The translations under genes were made by a program, and so were the position numbers. Below are positions 33,776 to 46,994 of a stretch of 64,000 nt of DNA, one piece after another. Below the pieces are notes generated by a model, which saw only the letters and a program-made list of their open reading frames with translations, had not been told where the DNA came from and made no database searches. Source of the DNA: Canna indica (lineage: Eukaryota > Streptophyta > Magnoliopsida > Zingiberales > Cannaceae); NCBI GenBank assembly GCA_034359265.1, contig CP136890.1, positions 30,236,501 to 30,300,500 on the forward strand, given 5' to 3'. Positions within the stretch are counted from its first letter, which is position 1. Each line of letters opens with the position of its first letter.

Positions 33776-34896
33776 GGGCATTTGGTTGCCCACAAGTGCA
33801 AATGTTGCAACTCTATTTGCAGCAAATAGATAAATCAATTTGTTTGATTGACTGCAAAAATATTTTGCAAATAGAGAAATTATTTTTACAAAAATAATTT
33901 GTTTAGTATTTACAAGCTGTGTTGCTAATATCATTTGCAGCACAAAAAACCTGCAATATAAGATTACGGATTACAAATGTAATAATTTAACTATTATAAA
34001 ATAATTAATTTGAGCGACTTTAGAGTCGTCAGATGGATTGGTAGATTTTTTTAATATATTTTTCAATATATACAATAATTAAATATTATTAATTTATCTT
34101 GATAAAGAATTAAATAATATAAAATAATATTACACTAAATTAAATGGTGATTTAGAATATAAAATAATATTATTCTGGGTCAGATCGATTTCGTTGTAGT
34201 CGATGAATTATTATTAGGTAAAATGACATATTTACCCTTTTGCCTTTATTTGATTATTATTGCTTCCAAATTTCGTTGAACTCCTATTGGACCTAGCAAT
34301 TTGTGTCGGGCCAGAGATATCGGGCCGAGTTATCCTCATCTGAACAAAAAGCATGTGTGTGCTGATAAAAGTTTGGGTCCGGGACCCCTAGCCCGACACG
34401 ACAAGAATAGTAAACGGGCCAGGTCAGCTCGTTAGTGCGATAACAAAAAAAAAATCAAAATTAGGCTATTGGACCAATTTGGGCCCGATAGCTCGATATT
34501 TTTAATAATGAATAAAATTATTATCAGACTATCGGGTTGTGCCGGGCCTACACTGTGTTGGCCCGGTCCGATCGGATATTTGTTCGGGCCTTATCGGGTT
34601 AGCCCGATATTTGTTTGAGCCTTATCGAGCTGGCCCGATAACGGCCTTGGCACGATAATGGGTGGTCCGAGCACGATCTCTCTCGTGTCGGGCTATCGAG
34701 CTGAGCCAAACTTGAAGGACCTAGATACACTGATGTTGGTTACAAGTATAATTGCAACTTTCATTTGTGGCTAACCAAACGCTTGCAAATATAAGTTGCA
34801 ACTCTAGTTGCATGTTATAAATTCTATTCCCAGACATATGTTTTTGCATGCAAATATTTTTTATAGTATTTTGCACTTACGGGCAACCAAACACCC
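33776..34896. mobile_element. TIR element (MITE-like, non-coding)
   Basis: Left end GGGCATTTGGTTGCCCACAA and right end (reversed) GGGTGTTTGGTTGCCCGTAA, continuing AGTGCAAA on both, so about 27-bp terminal inverted repeats. Subterminal words TTGCAACTCTA...TTTGCA recur on both sides. The middle (34280-34740) is rich in GGGCC and TATCGGGC words and may be a nested insertion. No clean target duplication found, so superfamily is open (hAT or PIF/Harbinger-like). Confidence 0.6.
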
Positions 34897-36564
34897 AATT
34901 CATTCAATGTCTATGAGTGGTATTTGATAGCATAATAGTACTAGAGATTACAAGTGCCATCGAGGAGGCTTTAATTTTTTACTAGACATGAAATTTGCCA
35001 ATCATATCTTTTAAAACCCGAATCTAATATATGAAAATTCAACCCAAACCGACTCGGATAGGCATAAGTATTATGTCAACATTTTGATAATTAGGCTTCA
35101 ATTAACATAGAATTTAGATCAAGTCAAACGTGATTTATTAATTAATTTTGAGATGGCTCAAGCAAAGTTTTTCAATTAAATTGATTTATTTTATTTTTAA
35201 TGAATTTTAGGTCGGTCCAATTGGATCTTTTTCAGTTAATTTCGGAGCCGATCGGGTTCAATTTTTCCAATCAAGCCTGATTAAATTAGGTTTTTTAGTT
35301 AAATTTATTTTTATTAATTTTGGGTCAGATAGGAACAAAATGGGTAAAATGTGGTACAGGAGACAGGAAAATTAGGAGGATAAATAAGGCATTAGGCCCA
35401 TGGTTCATAAATAAGCTCATGTATATTGTTGCAATTCTTATTTGTCATCATTTGCATAAAATTTTCAAATCTGGAAGGTCATTAACATATTTATACATTT
35501 CTGACAAAATAAAAATAATTAGTAATAGTATAATCATTCTAACTATGATTATTAAATCTGGAAGCCTCTAATTTTCTTGCAAAAGGTCATAATCCATGTA
35601 GAAGGATGAAGAATCTATTGGAATATATCATTTTTTTAGATGTAAAAACATTTATGTATTTTTGCTTATGTTTTTACAAAATCAAACCAAAACAAGATAC
35701 AGCACATATGTTTTTGGAATCTTGAACAAAAGATGCCAAACAGGCAATAGCTGCAAAAGATCCAACCCTTGGGCAAAGAGCAAAGAAATTAAGAACGTGG
35801 GAACCAGTGGATTTGAGACTAGGCTGCAATCTCAGCGAATTTTCTATATACCTACTTTTGTTCAGAAATCTCAGATTCTTATTCCTTTTTTATCTAAATC
35901 AAAAATAAATACTCTTATATTCATGCTATCCGCAGCGGATTATTTTTAATTGATTCGACTAATTTTTAACTTGTCACGCTCGGGTGGGCATGATCAAGAC
36001 TTTGCATTTTGAAGATTGAGTGTTTATGTCAAATTGTCAAGTCACTAGTGAAACCTCTCATAGCTTAACAGAATAAGTGCTTGTTTACTTGCCTAGTATT
36101 CGAATCACTACCATTATAATATATACCAAAACTATATATTTCCTCTCCTCCAAATTTAGCTCGAATGTCAAAGAAATCCTAATTTCTCAAGCCTTTTCCT
36201 TCAGCTTTTTTTATAGTCACCACTCATTTGCCGTTCCGTTCAAATTTAATTAGGCTGCTTAGCAAGAATTGACTTTGCGAAGAGAACGTCTTGTTTGACA
36301 CGGAAATTAATGGTGCAAGTTGAGATATCTCATGATCGTAGTTTGACCATTGCATTACCATCACTTTCCAATTGCAGTTGATGATTTGGCCGAAGTCAGA
36401 GGTAAACAAAAAGGTCCATTAGATTTTTTTTATTTAGTCATGACTTCCAATTCTACGATGAATTTCTCATGGATCCAATTATTTTCTGAATAATCCTAAA
36501 TCTTGTTGCTTAAAATATGACGTGTCAAATTGAGATGAAAATAATATTATTATTTTAAATAAAT
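34897..36564. other. AT-rich intergenic DNA
   Basis: 35040-35340 has a few diverged repeats of GGTCGGTCCAATT / GATCGGGTTCAATTTTTC type. Otherwise nothing recognised; the frames at 35320-35949 resemble no known family. Confidence 0.4.
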
Positions 36565-37382
36565 AAATTTACCCTTTTACCATTACTAAAAGTACAATAT
36601 TGCTGATTTACTTTATTTGAATGCAATGTTATCACTCATCTTACCAAATTAATACAATATTATTCCTTAACTTACAAAACTTAAGCAATTTTGTCATTTC
36701 ATTAACTCACCATTATAATTAACTTATTTCAACATCTCAATCACAAAAAATTAACATGTCACAACTTATGTGACATAATTAAATAATAAGAATAAAATAC
36801 TTATTTATTAGGTTGTGTAGAAGGATTGTATAGATATGAGATATTTATGTTATTATTTTTCAACCAAGTGAGTGCCATTTTTTTTATGGTACGACACTGA
36901 TGATGATATGAAAAAGAGGTCAAAAACTCTACTTCTTGAACTCCATGATCAGAATAAAAAGATATATGGGTAAAGAAATTATGAGACTTAATTGCAGGAT
37001 TGATCACCAAACTGATATATATAGGAAATGACCATGCAAATGGACAACATGTCTTCAAGGAAAATGAATTTTGGATTTCAAGTGGAAGAAAACACGAACA
37101 TGGGCAACAAAAAGGAGAAATTGCTGATGACGACACTTTAATTATGCCACGTAAGGTGTGACACGTCAATATTTTATGACTGGGTGTCATGTGTTCGGGT
37201 CAAACGACTGAAAGCGGATTAATTATAACAGTGGATTAACGTGAGGACACAATTGCTCTAGTTTGGTAAGTTGAGGGATAACATTACACTGATGTGGTAA
37301 GTTGAGGGGTGTCATTGCACCAAAATGAAGTAGATGAGCAACATTGCTCTTTTTGCAATAGGAGAGGGGCAAATTTTCACCT
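36565..37382. mobile_element. Non-coding element with long terminal inverted repeats
   Basis: 36565-36730 (TTTACCCTTTTACCATTAC ... AATATTGCTGATTTACTTT ... CAATGTTATCACTCATC) pairs with the reverse complement of 37195-37382 (TTTGCCCCTCTCCTATTGC ... AATGTTGCTCATCTACTTC ... CAATGACACCCCTCAAC). Inverted repeats are about 165 bp with perhaps 75-80 percent identity. No transposase. Resembles a foldback or Mutator-like MITE. Confidence 0.6.
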
Positions 37383-37399
37383 TCACCCATTTATATATT

Positions 37400-37649
37400 T
37401 AAAATGCCCGAACTCAATGAACCCAAGTGTGGTCATTCCTTACGCTCCCCGCGAGCTCGGCTTGATCCCAAGCGTGGTCCTCGACCTCAATCGTCGCTTC
37501 TGGACTCAGTGCCTCAATGCCCCCAAGTGTGGTCATTCCTTACACTCCCCGTGAGCTCTGTTTAACCCCAAGAATAGTCCTGGGCCTCAGTCGCCGCTTA
37601 TGAGCTCAACGCCCTCAACGATCTCAAGCGTGGTCCGGACACAACGTCA
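37400..37649 (+). repeat. Fragment of the gypsy 3' repeat array
   Basis: Units CCCAAGTGTGGTCATTCCTT, GCGAGCTCGGCTTGATCCC and GTCCTCGACCTCAATCG resemble the arrays at 12060-12780 (reversed) and 14330-14935. Borders the truncated CACTA copy 2. Confidence 0.55.
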
Positions 37650-37914
37650 ACGATCTCATGTGGATCATATTATTCCAATACTCGAGGATGCAGACACAAC
37701 GTCAATTCAATTAGAAGTTGAATATGCTGATGATAACGATCATGAAATTGAGAAAGCTGGAGATGAAGAAGATGAAGAAGAGGAAGAAGAGGAAGAAGAA
37801 GAAGAATTCGAAGACTATTATTCAGATGATGAAGAATAATTATAAAGTATATATTTTATTAAATATATCTCTACTATTTATACAATAATCTGATTATATG
37901 TCTGTTCGACAGAT

Positions 37915-39456
37915 ATGTCTGGTCGTGGTTATCGACGCAGGAGAGTTTCGGAGTCTCCGATCGGTGAGACTCCAGCACTTACTCATGCTGCTGATCCTCC
38001 TGTAGCTGATCCTCATGAGGATGATACTGCCGAGGCTAGTACATCCAGACGTAGGCGGCCACGCGAGCCGAACAGGTGGCAGCCTCCACTAGCCACAGAG
38101 TCACGTAGATTGATTAGCGTGATTGGGGAGCGGTAATATATAATGAATTATGAATCATTACAAATTCATTATATCATAATATAATATTAAAATTTATTTT
38201 TGTTGTGCAGGTTCGAGCAAGAAGAAGTGCCGAGGAGCATTTCTTCTACTATTCGACGATACATGCACGGGGCATGGCCTACGTGGTCTCACGTGCCTAG
38301 CGAGCACGTCGACATGTTATGGCGCGAGTTTGAGGCACGTATTATTATTATTTTTTACATGCATGATGATATATTAATATTGGTACTGATATTATTATTT
38401 TGCAGGCTCGCTATACATGGGCCGAGGACCAGAGGCCCTTCATTTACGCTGCCTGGGAGGCTATTTCCCGGGCAAGGTACAACGGGCAGCTGGGGCAGGC
38501 TCGGTCCCAAGCGATGGCCCGAGCTGGGACCACTAACATCGCGGAGACTCGGGGATACGGCCCCGGTTGGATTACTCCGGATATATGGGACCAACTCGTG
38601 GAGATATGGTCGACGGATCGATGGCAGGAGGTTTCTCGAAATGCGGCTAGAAATCGCATGTCGGGGGGAGCAGCGCGTCACACCGGCAGCTCTGTTGCAT
38701 TTGCAGTGCACGCAAACCGTATGGTAAGTATATCTTTTAATTATATATTTTATTTGTTACTATGTGTACTAATTAATGTATTTGTTTTGTAAATGTAGAC
38801 GACGGTGTCGGATAACGGGACTGTCCAGCGACCCTCCCCGATGGCGGTGTTTGAGCGGACTCACCGTCGAGCACATGGGACGGGGGAGTACATCGACAAC
38901 CATGATGCATACATTATGGTAATTATATATTTGTTTAAATTATTCATTATATATTTATAATTTAAGTTTTATGATAAATATTAAACAAAAAATCAAACTC
39001 GAGTAGGAGACCTACAGCCAGACGGTGGTGCAGCGCGGGGGTACCCCCGAGGACTTTGACGCAGCATCGTGGGTCGAGGCCGCAGGTGGCTGGGACCATG
39101 GCCGCGTATATGGCTTCGCAGATAGTGGTCATGCGCGAGCCGTACTAGGGCCACTTGGGGCACCGACCCCTCCGGTCGCTGGTGAGCGGCCGTCTACCTC
39201 TAGATCCAGTTATGATTATAGTACCAGAATAAGGACTCTAGAGGACACGGTCGCGCGTCAGACTGAGATAATGGCGCGCCAGAGTCAGATGATGGCGGAT
39301 ATACAAGCTATGCTACGTAACATGTCAGGTCATCCCGAAGCAGGCATCTCTTCGGCATCATCTAATCCATCGTCTTCGAGTCAGTCCACGCCGGTGTACA
39401 CTCAAGCACTCCAGACCCCGCCATATGATCCAGGCCATCCTCCATCGTCATCGTGA
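37915..39456 (+). CDS. TNPA-like CACTA accessory protein, copy 2
   Basis: Five exons (37915-38132, 38211-38334, 38406-38723, 38799-38918, 39007-39456) read through to a 409-residue protein without stops. Exon phases agree with copy 1. Exon 1 starts MSGRGYRRRRVSES. The transposase_24 core lies in exon 3. The GC-AG intron after exon 2 (GAG|GCACGT ... TTTTGCAG|GCTCG) is shared. The promoter is absent here, so expression would depend on flanking transcription. Confidence 0.8.
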
Positions 39457-39734
39457 GATTTTTTTTATATTGACTTTGTTACTGAGATATTGAACTTGTT
39501 TAACTTATTTTGTTTGGATATTGATACTTCAATTTTTCATTTGAATTGTTTTTATACTATCGTGGATAATTATCAATAGAAATATAATTGTTTTGATGTA
39601 TATCTTGGTGTGTTTGTGATGTGTGAATGAATGTGTGTATGAGGATATGGGTGTGTGAGTTATGTATCAGATAATGTATCGATGTATCAATGGAAATTGG
39701 GGAAATTAGAAATATAAATTTTTCCTGTTTCATC

Positions 39735-40129
39735 ATCAGCAACGGCGTTCCCACGGCCGTCCGTGGGAACGCCGTTGCTAAAAGTGTATCGAAAGCCGTT
39801 GCTGATGACCTACAGCAACGGCTTAGCGACGGGGTTTTACTAACGGCGTTGCTACGGACTCATTGGCCGTTGCTATTAATGTTATCAGCAACGGCTCCGG
39901 GTCTGTGGCAAAACCGTTGCTGATAATAGTTTTAGCGACGGCCCGATCGGCCGTTGCTGATAATGTTTTGAGCGACGGCTCGAGCGGCCGTTGCTGAACC
40001 GTTGCTAAGTTATCAGCAACGCGACTTTCTGTCATGGCGCTATTGCAACGGCGCGGCCGTTGCTGATGCACTTCAGCAACGGCTCAGCAACGGCATCAGC
40101 CGTTGCTGATGCCCATTTTTCTAGTAGTG
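39735..40129. repeat. Subterminal repeat array of CACTA copy 2
   Basis: Inverted and direct CAGCAACGGC copies up to the terminal repeat. It has an extra block (about 39955-40000, GATAATGTTTTGAGCGACGG) not seen in copy 1. Confidence 0.85.
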
Positions 40130-40620
40130 AAAGCTCGACACGAAGTCCTCGAACTCCGACAAAGCTCGAGGGCTGTGGACTGGACTATCACTTTGGGTCC
40201 GAACGGATCAAACCTAGAGGCGCCCATTCTCATTAACCAGACTCAAGTCAAGACAAAAACTACTTAGTTCGGAGACTCCACCCGTCCATACAAGGACACC
40301 CACATCCTTTATTTATTACCAGAGATTCGATGGTAGTGAGCCCAACGTCTTCGGGATAAACCTTAATCCATTCCAAGCATATACCTATAAGATTCAGAGA
40401 GATATTATCGCCCTAAGACATACCTATCCCGCACTATAAACAAACACGACACACATCAGGTATTTTATCGAGTTCAATTTTATACTCACCACCTAGAATT
40501 CCTTCTTACTTGAGTGTCAGAGTGTCTTTGCTAGTCCCTCCGCTGGAGTTGCGCTAGACCAGGAGACACGAAGGATCGCATCACCCTAGATGAGGCAAGA
40601 ACTACACATCTACTAGATAA
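40130..40620 (+). mobile_element. Family E gypsy LTR, second copy (3' part)
   Basis: Colinear with 24410-24550 plus 31777-32130. CACTATAAACAAACACGAC at about 40433 looks like its TATA region. The CACTA end abuts it at AAAGCTCGACACG. Confidence 0.65.
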
Positions 40621-41399
40621 TCCTTCTAGAGTAGAGGGATTATACTAAATCCCCTTATGTAGTTACTTCATTCTATATTTTCTCTCGTAGGATTCTAAAA
40701 GGAAAAATATTTGGTTTCCCCCCAGCTCAAACAATATGCTGACAGCGAACTAAAACTACTATTCTAGCTGATATATTTAGCTTCAAATTCTCCTTTTAAG
40801 AAATAAAATTTTTGATTGAAGTAACCCTTGACTATTTAAGTTACAGGTAGAAAATCACACTTTTACCGTTAAACCCGCTATATATACATTATTATATATA
40901 AATGAATTATTTGTCGGACAAAAGAGTCAAAGGCAATCAAGATGGTATCATATACTAAGTCATATTAGATGGGGACTTAAAAGGTGAAAAATATTTTTAA
41001 AATAACATATATAAATTAAATAACAGTATAACTAATAGTATAAAATTATACTTTTACTTTTGTTTCACCGGATTACCATCATTCACCAACTAGAGGGATA
41101 ATTAAAGCTAGAAAAAAAAAGAAAAAAAAAAAGAGGTAATGGCCGACTAGTATTTACCAAGAGTCAAGCCAATTATTTAGTACTAAACCAAAAAAATAAG
41201 AAGAGAAAATGTACAAAAAAATATCTAACATTTTCTCACGGATACTAAAATACCTCTAAAATTTTTTTGAGATAAAAAATACTCATTATAGAATTGGGTA
41301 CAAAAATATCCCTATAGATAAACAATGTTAATTGAGAGATAACGAAGCTGACGTGACTAATGACTGGGACTAATGATCCAACGTATACTGTGTTTTAGA
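40621..41399. other. AT-rich intergenic DNA
   Basis: Nothing recognised apart from A-rich runs near 41115-41135. Confidence 0.5.
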
Positions 41400-42370
41400 T
41401 TTGGTAAGTCCATTTAAATTTCTGGTTCTACTTGTGGCTCACACTCCATATCCATTGTCACTTCAGTACTTGACGACTGACCTCCTAATTCTGTGTGAGG
41501 CATTGGCAATCTTTGGAATTCACGACCGCCCAGAGCATCCAAGACCATATTTCAATACAGTTGCTCAACGGATGTTGTATGAGTTGCGGACGAAGATCCT
41601 ATATTAGATGATTGGCCTCCTAATTTATACGATGACATGCATATGAATGACTCACCGTGTGAAATCCATCGATAGTAACGATTCATGAAACCATTTCTAT
41701 ATAGGTGCAATGTCACTGCCTGTCGGTCTAGGAAAAACAAGTTGATACACCGACGACACGGACATCTGATTTTGTCAACACTGACAAATTGCGGATTTGA
41801 ATATGCGAAGTTCAAAAATTCCTAAACACTGCTCTTGAATTCTTCAAGTAACCCTCCACGATACATCCGATGGTATATCCAACTACGGTCTTCCGTCATG
41901 ATTCTGTACGTGATATATCACAATAATTACTTCTTTAGAAATATTCATAGGTGGGGTGGTCCTATTCCATTCGAGAATCAAATTATTCTACTTGTATTTA
42001 AATATTCTTTTTAATATTCAATTTTAGTCAAAATTCCGGTAACATTTCCCTATAGTTCTCCAAGTATGCATATCATCTGGGCACATACTTGGAGAACAAG
42101 GGATATCTACTAGAATTTCAAATTGAAATGAATGTTAAAAAAAATATTTAACTGCAAGTAAAATAATTTTGATCCCAAACTGTCCGATCAAGGATAATTC
42201 AGAAATCGTAAAGAATCTATAAGTTTTGTACTTCTTATAGATGACGATACGATATCTGAACGGATCTAAGGTATTGTAAAAAAATTTATGATCCAACGAT
42301 CGATAAGTTCGTGTCACTTTATCAACTCGCGAATCATAATATTATTTTCAATTTCAATCCTAAAATTATA
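41400..42370 (-). pseudogene. 5' end of a second-family CACTA tnp2 gene with leader hairpin
   Basis: On the minus strand, ATG at 41901 begins a transposase-associated domain (RSWIYHRMYRGGL, then a stop at the position of TAG near 41825, then NFAYSNPQFVSVDKIRCPCRRCINLFFLDRQAVTLHLYRNGF in pieces). It is clearly related to but diverged from copies 1 and 3. Upstream lies a hairpin (41960-42195) equivalent to theirs. No CACTA termini or subterminal repeats flank it, so it is a fragment. Confidence 0.75.
41960..42195. other. Diverged copy of the transposase leader hairpin
   Basis: Stem top GTTCTCCAAGTATGC / GCACATACTTGGAGAAC around ATATCATCTGG. The stem extends about 100 bp each side (CCTATTCCATTCG ... 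/ ... GATCAAGGATAATTC) with lower identity. Confidence 0.75.
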
Positions 42371-45300
42371 CCGACAAAGTGATGTCAAACTGATACTGAA
42401 TTCAATGTCTAGAAAATTCCAACAAACACAAACAAGAACAACATAAACAAGCTTCCATTCTTAGCAGCCTAATTATTTGAATATTTCCATGCTTCAAGAA
42501 CAACATAAACAAGCTTTTATAGCCCAGCTCATACATGATTCAAGAACATTAAAAATATGCAAAATTAAGAAATTCATTAAACCTACAGTAGCACTTAAAA
42601 AAAAAAATTCAAACAGATAATAACATTCAATTTGTGCACTTCAACTGCCAATCTAGTATAAATGAGGATTGAAACATGTAGGAATTTTTTTATACCTTGA
42701 TAGTGGCAACAAGAACCAATTTGCAAAAGAAATAGCACAATCATCAAAACTTTGCTTTGACATATATTTAGTGATAAATTAACCATAACTTGTTAATTGT
42801 AGAAAATATTTAATGAATACTAGATTAGGACCTGAATAGAACAATGAGTTTATACTCATTTGGAAATGCAAATAGTATTCAAAATCAATATTTTGAATAC
42901 TGTTTGCATTAAGATAGAATAAACTATGTTTTAAATATTACAAGCCACATTCTAGATCAATATTTTAGGTAAAGTGACCTATATTTTTAGGTCACTTTGC
43001 CAAAAAATTGTTTAGTGAGAGATAAATTGTGACAATGTTATCTCTCTTATTTGCAACTTTTCAGCAATTCAATTGCTGGGGAACTAATTGTTTGAGCAAT
43101 TAGTTGAAGCCTTCTATTGAGCTCAGAACTTTAAGACTAAAGCATCACCTATATCTCCTAAGTGGCAAAGTCCCTGCATCCTGTGTTAGCTATCTCTATG
43201 CTCTTTCTTTTTCCAACTCTCTCTTATAAAAGAGCAATTTTTTTTTACTTATCCTGTTTAACCTTCATCTTGTTTCATAGTGAATATATGGAAATATTGA
43301 AATGTAATCTTTTTATACTGATTGTGCTATCATAAGTTCAATTTTACTTATCTTCCCCATGTTTTATGCATTGAGAGTGATTATACTATCCTTGGTTGAT
43401 GATGACTTGAAATAAGAAGATAAAGGAAACACCAAGATGATTCTTCTCTAGTACAGAAATAAGAACAAGAGCACGTACAGAAATAAGAAGATAAAGGAAA
43501 CACCATGATGATTCTTCTCCAGTACAACATCAAAAATCAAAAGGGCAACACAAGAACAAGAGCAAGAGCAAGAATAGTTATCAAGGTGGAATTGGAAGAG
43601 AAAGGAAAGACCAACTTATATTTAGTATATATCCATTACATCCATTAATTTACACATGAAATCAAGTAGATAATTAAAGAAGACAACATATTTACACATG
43701 AAATCAAGTAGCTACTGGAATTATGAACTACATAATCAATTGGGAGTTTTGAGATCTAAATTATTTGGTCAATTGCAAATATTTCAGAGCATATCTACTC
43801 AAGGTTTGTTTTCAGTAGGAGCTAACAGTGTGCCAGGGAGTGATGCTGGTAGTGGTGGACTAGTCCCAGAACAAATATTGAAAGATAGGTTTGATTTACA
43901 CTGAATTTTCTTTTTAGTGATAACACTGATACTCCACAGATTAAAATACTATTCATATTGTCAGGTTGAAATCCTTCAACATGCAGTTTGAGGATCTTTT
44001 TGCCTTAGATAGTTTGAGTGGAGAATTCAATATAATAGTTCTGTGCAAAATTCAATATAACGAGGCAATTTACAATTCTCATTGTACATTAGGAAATCAT
44101 ATTGACAACTAGAAATAATTCACCAATAACAGTTTCATTCGTCTCGAGTAGAACAAGCTATAGATTTATATTGAAAACACATTATTCTCAATCACAATTC
44201 ATCTAAACAATTCACCAAAAATAGTAGGTGTCCAAAGAAAACTAAATCACATGCATAAGAACAACAAAACTAAATCATATGCATAAGAACAATAAAACTA
44301 TTGGAAACACATTAAAGCAATATCTGCCACAATAAAAAGGAGGCTGATTTAATGAGAAACCTGTTTTGATCAAATTATTTTTCTCACAATGGAGAAGGTA
44401 ATTTGATGATACATTTTGTTTCAAAGGATGATGTAATTGAAGACAAATCTTTTAGGAACTTTGTCAAATACAAAGTGATGGTACTTGTGCAACTACTGGT
44501 AGATAGGCTGTGCCTGCCATAGTTTTTTCAGGATCCATTGTAATTGTGTGAACCCCAATGGATGATGAAGCTGTGTTTTGGATGAAGCTTGATCCATTCC
44601 AAGTATAAAAACATGGGATGCAAATGAGTCAAATGAATAGAACAGGGGGAGAGAATCTTGGCTCATTTGATAAATCTTAAAAATAAAGAAAAAGAAAAAG
44701 GAAAGGGCTGTGTTCATGAGAACAACAGAATTAGTTTGGTGTCTTTAGACAACTTAAGGGTCAACCATAAGAGAATTCCGACACTTTTTATATCCATAGG
44801 AAACACTATAAGCATGTCCTCCCCTTTCTGGTGATCTCAACTTTGAACACTAGGCTAAGTGAAATGAATTGATGAGAAAAAAAAATTAGAAAAAAATAAT
44901 TCAATCCAAAACTGTCAATTCAGGTGTCTTTTTTACTTCTTCTTGGAAGTAAAAAAATCTACCATCCATAAAAATGATCCAAGTGAAGACTCAATATTTT
45001 AAGAGCAATAACACAATCTACCGTCCAAAAACAATAAACAATACTTAAGGCCGCTAAAATTTATTTAGAAACAAAATAAGTTTTTTAGTGGAATTCTTAG
45101 CAAACGTCTAATGCGTAGTGCTAGAACTATGAACAATTCATAGAGGTGAATGGGAGTATGATCCAAGTTATACAAAGCAAAAAACAAAATCATCACAAAA
45201 TTAGCAAGTGGGATCCAAATCAACAGAGAAAGTTTCGAGATTTTCATTTAATCTTCATTTCTGAACCATCAAAGCAAAAAAAATAATTACCACTAATAGT

Positions 45301-46088
45301 AACAAAATATAACAAGAATAAAGAAGTTCAAGGTACTTGATTAGAAGGAAACATAATATAACGTTTTCTTGTCCATACACCATGATGTCCATTTAAAGGA
45401 ATCAGAAACCTGGCTTCAGACAGAAATAACATCTAACTATACATTTCTTGTGTCTCTAGATTTATGGTTTTGCAACACAAACTTGTAGGTGATTTATAAA
45501 AAAAAAAAAAAACAAGTAGGAAAGAAGATACCTTGAGTGAAGAAAATCGAGCAGATCAGCACACAACTTTAATTCTTATAGATTAACACTAAACAATTTT
45601 ACACAAGAGTAACAAACTGCATACATTAACAAGCAGACAAATAAATCTGCTAAATGGTAGCAGACGAACACATAACTTTACTCACCTACCAAAGAATGAA
45701 TGCAAGACTACTGCCAATAACTTTAAATGCTAAATCCTAAACCCTATTTAAGTTAATTTCTACATATAGTGAACTAAATTATCTTTCATTGCTACTGTAA
45801 CTTTAAATTATCTTAATTAAACTACATATATGAAAAAAGTCACCCCCAAAAAAGTCATTCACTACTGCCTTATGGGAGATACTTCAAATGCTAGTTTATA
45901 TAGGTATACTTGTTTAAGAACTTGCTTCATCACTGATCTATCCCCATTAGAAATTTCATAAGAAAAGAGCACTTAAGGGAGCTCTTTTCTTATGAAATCA
46001 CAATCAAGTAATGAAGTAAGGTTAGAAATGTACAAATAGACTAATTAGGTTTCAAGTATATACCCTAGTCGTCGGCTAGGGTTTCGGA
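42371..46088. other. AT-rich intergenic DNA with one tandem duplication
   Basis: A 70-bp direct duplication occurs at about 43411-43480 and 43481-43530 (AAGATAAAGGAAACACCA, GATGATTCTTCTC). AACAACATAAACAAGCTT recurs at 42438 and 42499. No gene recognised; frames at 43698-43904 and 44493-44717 have no family signature. Confidence 0.4.
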
Positions 46089-46099
46089 CGCGCGCGCGC

Positions 46100-46138
<39 letters not shown>
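46089..46138. repeat. (CG)n(GA)n microsatellite
   Basis: CGCGCGCGCG at 46089-46100 followed by about 18 GA units at 46102-46138. Confidence 0.95.
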
Positions 46139-46141
<3 letters not shown>

Positions 46142-46948
46142 GATATCGGCGATTGAACAGTCGAGCAGGCCAGCTTGCGGCGGACAATGAGCAGTGGTCG
46201 GCGGTCCGTGTGTGACGTACGGCATGCAACGGTCGGCGTGCGGCGGTAGAGAGAACAAGTGAGGCACGCGGTAGAGAGAGAGGGAGATCGTGTTGAGCAG
46301 GGGATCGAAGAGAAAAAAAAGGGTTTGGGCGCGCGGGGAATTTAATAACATCTTATGTGGAGGTTCGAAAGAATCGCTCACTGAGTCCCAAGTGGACTCA
46401 CAGTTTATTTCCTTTGTTTTTGCAGAGCATGAGCAGTGATTGAGGCTTGTTGGCATGGTGCTGCTGGAGGGCAAGTGGTGGTGCCATATCTCGTAGCAGC
46501 GTCCTTGGGTCATAGTCCATTGTCATGTTGTAGTGTCTTTTACTTTTCTACGCTGACAGTTTGTGTTTTGAAAAGTTTGTAATAACTTTGGTACTCGAGA
46601 TGTTCTATTTGTGACAATGTTGGTTTTCTTCTTTGAGTTGAAAAACATGTATTTGTGAACTTTGAAAACTTTAAATGAAGATTGCGTTGTGATTTCTTTT
46701 TTATCGATATGTTCTAGTTTTTTGTCAGTCAGTGTAGATAGTAGGCTACAGGGCAGGATGTAGGCCCTGACCGATCACACTACCATCAGTTGGGGTGTGA
46801 TAAAAACCCCGGCTCAGGTTTTGCGACCATGATTTAACGCCATGCGCAGACTTGATCGTAGAACCTCTTGCAAGCCAGGAGTTGGAAGGACAAGCGGAAA
46901 AGGAATTCAAAGTATTCGCATGGCAAACTAAGAACCACTAACAAGGTT
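46139..46948. other. Intergenic, GC-richer then family E-like flank
   Basis: 46139-46340 is GC-rich without a supported gene; the antisense 145-codon frame at 46076-46513 begins in unique DNA and ends in the GA repeat. 46740-46948 has TGTGATAAAAACCCCGGCTC and may belong to the repeat into which CACTA copy 3 inserted. Confidence 0.4.
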
Positions 46949-46994
46949 TACTACTAGAAAAATGGGCATCAGCAACGGCCGTGAGTGCTCCAGC

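Larger units (their letters stand above)
37650..40129 (+). mobile_element. CACTA transposon copy 2, truncated
   Basis: From GTGGATCATATTATTCC (equivalent to about 26995 of copy 1, reversed) it runs colinear through the tnp2 3' end (acidic tail, stop 37837-37839), the TNPA-like gene, and the subterminal array to the end TTTCTAGTAGTG at 40129. Promoter, hairpin and most of tnp2 are missing. The left break is in gypsy repeats, so no target duplication can be tested. Confidence 0.9.

Noticed and set aside
43698..43904. 68-codon frame with a glycine-rich end
   Set aside because: No recognisable family and no exon context; not supported as a gene.
46076..46513. 145-codon minus-strand frame ending in SLSLSL
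   Set aside because: Half of it is the GA microsatellite and the rest resembles no protein.
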